64,000 bases of DNA from Acidobacteriaceae bacterium (GTDB lineage: Bacteria; Acidobacteriota; Terriglobia; Terriglobales; Acidobacteriaceae). The position numbers and the translations under genes were made by a program. The DNA is taken from NCBI GenBank assembly GCA_903642235.1, contig CAHJWL010000006.1:124001-188000 (forward strand), read 5' to 3'. This document shows, piece after piece, positions 60,185 to 64,000 of this stretch; the stretch's first letter is position 1; each line of letters opens with the position of its first letter. The notes below the pieces were generated by a model, which ran no database searches, was not told the origin of the DNA, and saw only the letters and a list, made by a program, of their open reading frames with translations.

Positions 60185-63100
60185 TTATTTTGCGGCTTCG
60201 AATGTGTCACTCCGGGTGGTCCTGCCCAGCGTGTCGAAGAGGGGCTGAGCAGGAGTAACCGCCGGCTCTTCCGTCGCCACGGACATGCCGAGAATGCGGA
60301 TGTTGCTGTTCTCAGGAAGCGTGATCGTCTTTGCATTCCCGGGTAGATCAAGGGCGTAGACGAACATGTAACTGTATTGGTACGGCTCGTTGAGGCCCTC
60401 TGCGTTGTGCTGATGGGAGGCATACCAGGCCAGGGTTGCCGGTTTGATGTACCCGGGGCGCAGGCCGAGGTAATCCTCTGGGTATTTGGGCGACCAGTCC
60501 GGGGAGCCGGAGTTTTTTAGATCCCAGGACTGATGACTGGCGGAGATGGCGAAGTCTTTGCGCAGGGGCACCTGATGCTCCGGTGTTCCGCTGCGGCCGC
60601 CGCCTTCCTTGACCGAATCCGGTCTGGGCTTCCAGAGACGAGTGTCCCACTGGCCGATAAAGCCGCCCCAGTCCTGAATGGTGAGATCGACGGGTGTTGC
60701 GCCCACCTTGAACGTAGCGCGCTGGTCGCCATCTGCCGACGCAGCGAGAACATAGAGCTTGTTGAAGTTACCGTCTGGAAGTTGAATCGACTGGCCCTTG
60801 CCGGAGACAGCGTTGGCGGCGCCAGTCGCTGCCGGAGCAAGCGTGAAGCGAACTCCGTCGATCTTCAGCTCGGACGGGAGCATCTCGGCAGGAATCGCGG
60901 CTCCCTGCTTGTCAAAGCCGCCGACAGTTTTTGTGTCGTCGTTGCTTGCAACCGCGAGGTCGTATTTGAGACTGACAGGCTGCGAGGTAACGCCGGCTTC
61001 GCGCACCACGGGCGTGCCGAGCTTGAGAGCGAAGGTGCGAGGTTGATACGGCTTGAAGGAGGTCTCAAGGGCGCCATCAACTACGCCAGCTGCACCCATT
61101 GGGAGTTCCTGGCCGTTGACTTCACGAGCTGCGTCGAGAGGGCCGGCGAACTTGACTCTCACCTTCTCAGCTGCCTTGCCGTCGAGTTCAACAAGGCGAA
61201 GGATTACTTCGTCGCTCAACTCTGACTTCTTGAGGGCAAGAACACGGATTCCCGGGTTGTCGACCGTGAGCAGCGAGAAGCTGCGACCCAGGGTTCCAGG
61301 GTGCTTCTCCGTGTTGAAGGCGATCATGGGCGTGCTGAGACGGTAGGCCTGCCAATCTGTATGCGCCTGGCGCCAGTCCCCGGCATGACCCGCGAGTCCG
61401 AACAGGATCTCATGATGTCCCCAGTCCTGATTCAGCTCATCCGTATAAGCGCCCTGCATCTGGGAGGCGCCCCCTGGTGAGCGAAGCAGGGTGAGACGGA
61501 GTGTGCTGTCATCGCGCTTGTCCGAACCGTTCTTTACGTCAGTCAGAATAGTCGCGCCAAAGCTGCCGGACGGATCGGTCTGATCGATCCAGTGATGCGA
61601 CGCTACCTCGAACTGCCGGTCAAAGGCGGCGGGGCGTTGGATGGTACCGACCTCCCAGTTATAGGTGGCCAGCTTGTTGGCTGAGGCGAGTGGGAAGACA
61701 GCCTTGACGTTCGCGGCAAGTGAGCGCCAGTCTATCGACTCGCCGAACTCGACGCGATTTCCCGCATCGCCCGCGGAGAGGCGAACGGTCTGGGCGAACT
61801 TGGATCCCTCGCCTTCGCGGGTAACCTCGATGGCAACGCGAGCGGGTCCGTCTTCGACGATTCGGGCTTTGGCCGAGCCAGTGATGTACGCGCGAGGGGC
61901 TGCCTGCTCCTGGTCAAAGTCCATGTTCCAGGCCGGCCACTGTTTGGGCGCGTCGTTGCTGATCGCAAGGCGCATCGGGCTGGCGAGCAACTCCTTCTTC
62001 AACGATTTATCAAAGATGCTGCTTACGTCTCCATCGGCGTTGAGAGTGACCTTGTAACGGGCGTTCTCGAGGCTTGACTCCGTGACCTTCAGTTCCTTGG
62101 AGCGCTCTGCCTTTCCACTCGGGCGGACGTCGTAGACGACATAGCCGACCGAGGGAGCCTTCGCGAGGAAGAGTACCTTGCCGTCTTTCATCTGCGAGGG
62201 AACCTGCTTGCCCCCGGAGTCATACACGGCAGCGCCCTTTGACAGGCTGCCGGGAACCGTTGCCTCCACCATGTCCTCGCGCGCGATGTTCAGCGGGTTG
62301 TAGACGATCACCGGTGTGCCCTTCACCTGCGTATCCAGAGAGGAGGCGATGGATTGAGTTGCACTGGTGAGGACGTCGGCAAACTGGTTGGAGGCGATGA
62401 TGTCGTCATTCTGTGCAAACTCGTAGGCGCGTGGGGTTGCCGTCCCTGCACCGGTGTCATGGAACTGGCCAGCCATGATAAACGTCCATGCATCGTTGAT
62501 CTGCTTCTGCGGGTAGGGTCGGCCGCCCATCCAGGCAGCAGCGACCGAGGCCCTCTCGGCAGCGTCGGCAAGCAACTCATTCCTGCGGTTCCATCGTTTG
62601 TGGTACGCCTGCGAGGTCAGCGATCCGGCCGAGTGATTGATGAGTTCGAGATCGCCTTTGTACGTTGGCATCCTGGACTGCATGTCCGGTTTGATGTCCA
62701 GGAACATCTGGTCCGCGGCTGCGGAGACTACCTTGACCGAACCGTTACCCATGCGAACAGGAGTACCGGCCGTGACAATCTCTCCGGCAGCGCCGGCGGG
62801 AGTACGCGTCACGGTGGTCGGGAGGACCGCTTCGCCGCCGGTCACTGTGGCTTCAAGGAGCTTTACCGATTCCTCGTTGGTGGCGCCGCCGATGTCTCCG
62901 GTGCCGATGTAGTGGTAGTCGGCAAAGACACCGGTAGCCTTTCCGTCGATGGCGATGCGTGCCGGCCAGTTGACCTCTGCTTCACGCCTTCGGCGCGCGG
63001 GCGATCCGGCAGGCGCATCGGGAACCGGGGCAGGCGGCTTGCTGAGATCCGAGCTGATCTCGCTGCCATAGCCGCCAGGATTGAGGGCCGCTAGAACGGT

Positions 63101-63757
63101 TTCGCCGTCGGGGCCGGTCCACACACCTACATTGAAGGGAATGCCTTCCGGGGTCTTTTCAGGGGAGTTTGGGCCGCCGATCTTCGGGGCCGGCTGCCAG
63201 GAGGCGCTGAGCTTCTGCGTGGAGAAACCTTTGACACCGGAGGCGGCGAGGATGGTAGGCAACGATGCGGGGAAGCCGAAGCAATCGGGCAGCATGTATT
63301 CGGCACTTGCCTTGCCGAACTCGCTGCGATAGAAGGTGTTGCCATAAAGAACCTGCCGAAAGATGGACTCAGCGCTGGGCAGGTTGACATCGCCTTCTTC
63401 GACCGAAGATCCGGCTGGATACCACTGGCCTTTGGCGACATATCCCTTAAGGCGCGCGTAGTCTGCCGGGTAATACTCCTTCATCAGGCGGTACCGGTTC
63501 GATCCCGACCAGTTGAAGACGTAGTGCGGATACTTGTCCATGTAGTCGAAGTTCACGCGCATGGTCTTGAGCAGGTACTCGCTGATGACCTGAGGGAACT
63601 CCCACCGCCACTGCGTGTCCAGATGAGCGTACGGAACCACATAGAGTGTCGGTTGTTTGGTAATGTCCGGAGCGGTCATTGTCTGCGCGTCAACGGCGTG
63701 TGCGACTGAGGCGAGGGCGACAGCCCCAAAGAGAGCGTTCGTTCGGAGACAGAACAC
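60185..63757 (-). CDS. Secreted GH38 alpha-mannosidase
   Basis: A 1190-aa glycosidase. Signal peptide (LRTNALFGAVALASVAHA) with GTG 63757 behind GAGG. A TTG at 63850 would add 31 residues and lacks a ribosome-binding site. The zinc-binding His/Asp of the GH38 domain are in VPYAHLDTQWRWE (H45, D47), and the nucleophile is probably D158 in LPDCFGFPASLP. Middle and C-terminal beta domains follow. GH38 removes alpha-linked mannose from glycans. It is longer than typical (about 850-1050), with inserts near 200-250 and a long C-terminal sandwich. Confidence 0.9.
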   Translation of the reverse strand: MFCLRTNALFGAVALASVAHAVDAQTMTAPDITKQPTLYVVPYAHLDTQWRWEFPQVISEYLLKTMRVNFDYMDKYPHYVFNWSGSNRYRLMKEYYPADYARLKGYVAKGQWYPAGSSVEEGDVNLPSAESIFRQVLYGNTFYRSEFGKASAEYMLPDCFGFPASLPTILAASGVKGFSTQKLSASWQPAPKIGGPNSPEKTPEGIPFNVGVWTGPDGETVLAALNPGGYGSEISSDLSKPPAPVPDAPAGSPARRRREAEVNWPARIAIDGKATGVFADYHYIGTGDIGGATNEESVKLLEATVTGGEAVLPTTVTRTPAGAAGEIVTAGTPVRMGNGSVKVVSAAADQMFLDIKPDMQSRMPTYKGDLELINHSAGSLTSQAYHKRWNRRNELLADAAERASVAAAWMGGRPYPQKQINDAWTFIMAGQFHDTGAGTATPRAYEFAQNDDIIASNQFADVLTSATQSIASSLDTQVKGTPVIVYNPLNIAREDMVEATVPGSLSKGAAVYDSGGKQVPSQMKDGKVLFLAKAPSVGYVVYDVRPSGKAERSKELKVTESSLENARYKVTLNADGDVSSIFDKSLKKELLASPMRLAISNDAPKQWPAWNMDFDQEQAAPRAYITGSAKARIVEDGPARVAIEVTREGEGSKFAQTVRLSAGDAGNRVEFGESIDWRSLAANVKAVFPLASANKLATYNWEVGTIQRPAAFDRQFEVASHHWIDQTDPSGSFGATILTDVKNGSDKRDDSTLRLTLLRSPGGASQMQGAYTDELNQDWGHHEILFGLAGHAGDWRQAHTDWQAYRLSTPMIAFNTEKHPGTLGRSFSLLTVDNPGIRVLALKKSELSDEVILRLVELDGKAAEKVRVKFAGPLDAAREVNGQELPMGAAGVVDGALETSFKPYQPRTFALKLGTPVVREAGVTSQPVSLKYDLAVASNDDTKTVGGFDKQGAAIPAEMLPSELKIDGVRFTLAPAATGAANAVSGKGQSIQLPDGNFNKLYVLAASADGDQRATFKVGATPVDLTIQDWGGFIGQWDTRLWKPRPDSVKEGGGRSGTPEHQVPLRKDFAISASHQSWDLKNSGSPDWSPKYPEDYLGLRPGYIKPATLAWYASHQHNAEGLNEPYQYSYMFVYALDLPGNAKTITLPENSNIRILGMSVATEEPAVTPAQPLFDTLGRTTRSDTFEAAK

Positions 63758-64000
63758 AGATACCTCACTTGAAGAAGTCTTCCAGAGCTTCGGATGGAGC
63801 GGCTGGAGTGACGGAGAGAGACCGTCGATCTTTGAATGAAACCGTGACAAGCAGGAGGAGGAGTACTCGTCCGCAACGAGATGACGTGTGCATAGTAGAA
63901 ACCGTTCTTATGAGCTGTCAAGCGTCCGGCAGGGCGAGAGCTGTCGGCTCACCGCGCGAGGCGACCCTCCGGATGGTATGCGTCTGGATTCGGCAGCATA

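Overview
The window looks like a chromosomal segment of an acidobacterium, probably family Acidobacteriaceae (Terriglobus/Granulicella/Edaphobacter-like). This is inference from gene content and protein style: high GC, secreted GH31 and GH38 glycosidases, a tetraether-synthase-like radical SAM protein, and a DprE1/DprE2-like pair. No rRNA is present to confirm it. Most of the window is ordinary core and house-keeping sequence. The striking exception is a small intact transposon at 19094-22647.

Layout. 1-6300: dnaG (cut by the left edge), a divergent TetR/TetX-type pair with a twin operator, rpoD and a TM2 protein. 6300-19020: a Cys-rich small protein, a GH31 glycosidase, small hypotheticals, murQ, a GPR1/FUN34/YaaH-like membrane protein, an alpha/beta hydrolase, a VapBC45-like toxin-antitoxin pair, ruvB, an alcohol dehydrogenase with an SRPBCC protein, and a single-pass membrane protein. 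19094-22647: an IS1595-family transposon with perfect 25-bp inverted ends and an 8-bp target duplication. It carries a transposase, two tiny genes, a DUF5343 protein, a tRNA with a 9/3 acceptor/T-stem cloverleaf and anticodon UAU, and a secreted trypsin-like protease. 22893-29700: the radical SAM protein, a VapBC pair, gyrB, rpmI and rplT, with a structured RNA spacer between the two ribosomal genes. 30012-33771: an HTH-TPR membrane protein and the DprE1/DprE2-like pair.

33841-45584 is a long, mostly minus-strand region. The three partners of the transglutaminase / alpha-E / circularly permuted ATP-grasp system lie scattered here. They are separated by an outer-membrane-type protein, two COG4705 membrane proteins, a histidine kinase, a response regulator, a PQQ-type beta-propeller protein and a BrnTA module. 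A 75-bp relic of a second alpha-E gene shows that the cluster has been rearranged. 45600-50640 holds a candidate structured RNA, an H1-like Lys/Ala-tailed protein, a DUF3606 protein, typA and a secreted M1-type peptidase. 50771-60121 holds two small enzymes and then a lipid-type cluster: an ABC ATPase and permease, a LolA-like protein, an acyl-AMP ligase, an NAD-dependent reductase and a glycosyltransferase. A large GH38 alpha-mannosidase closes the window.

The most interesting system is the transposon. Its tRNA has serine-type hallmarks (long variable arm, G discriminator) but a UAU anticodon. The transposon genes use the rare isoleucine codon AUA (12 by hand count), while rpoD and the neighbouring 717-codon gene use none. 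This suggests either a codon-supply tRNA or a mobile AUA-recoding device. Neither is proven by sequence alone.
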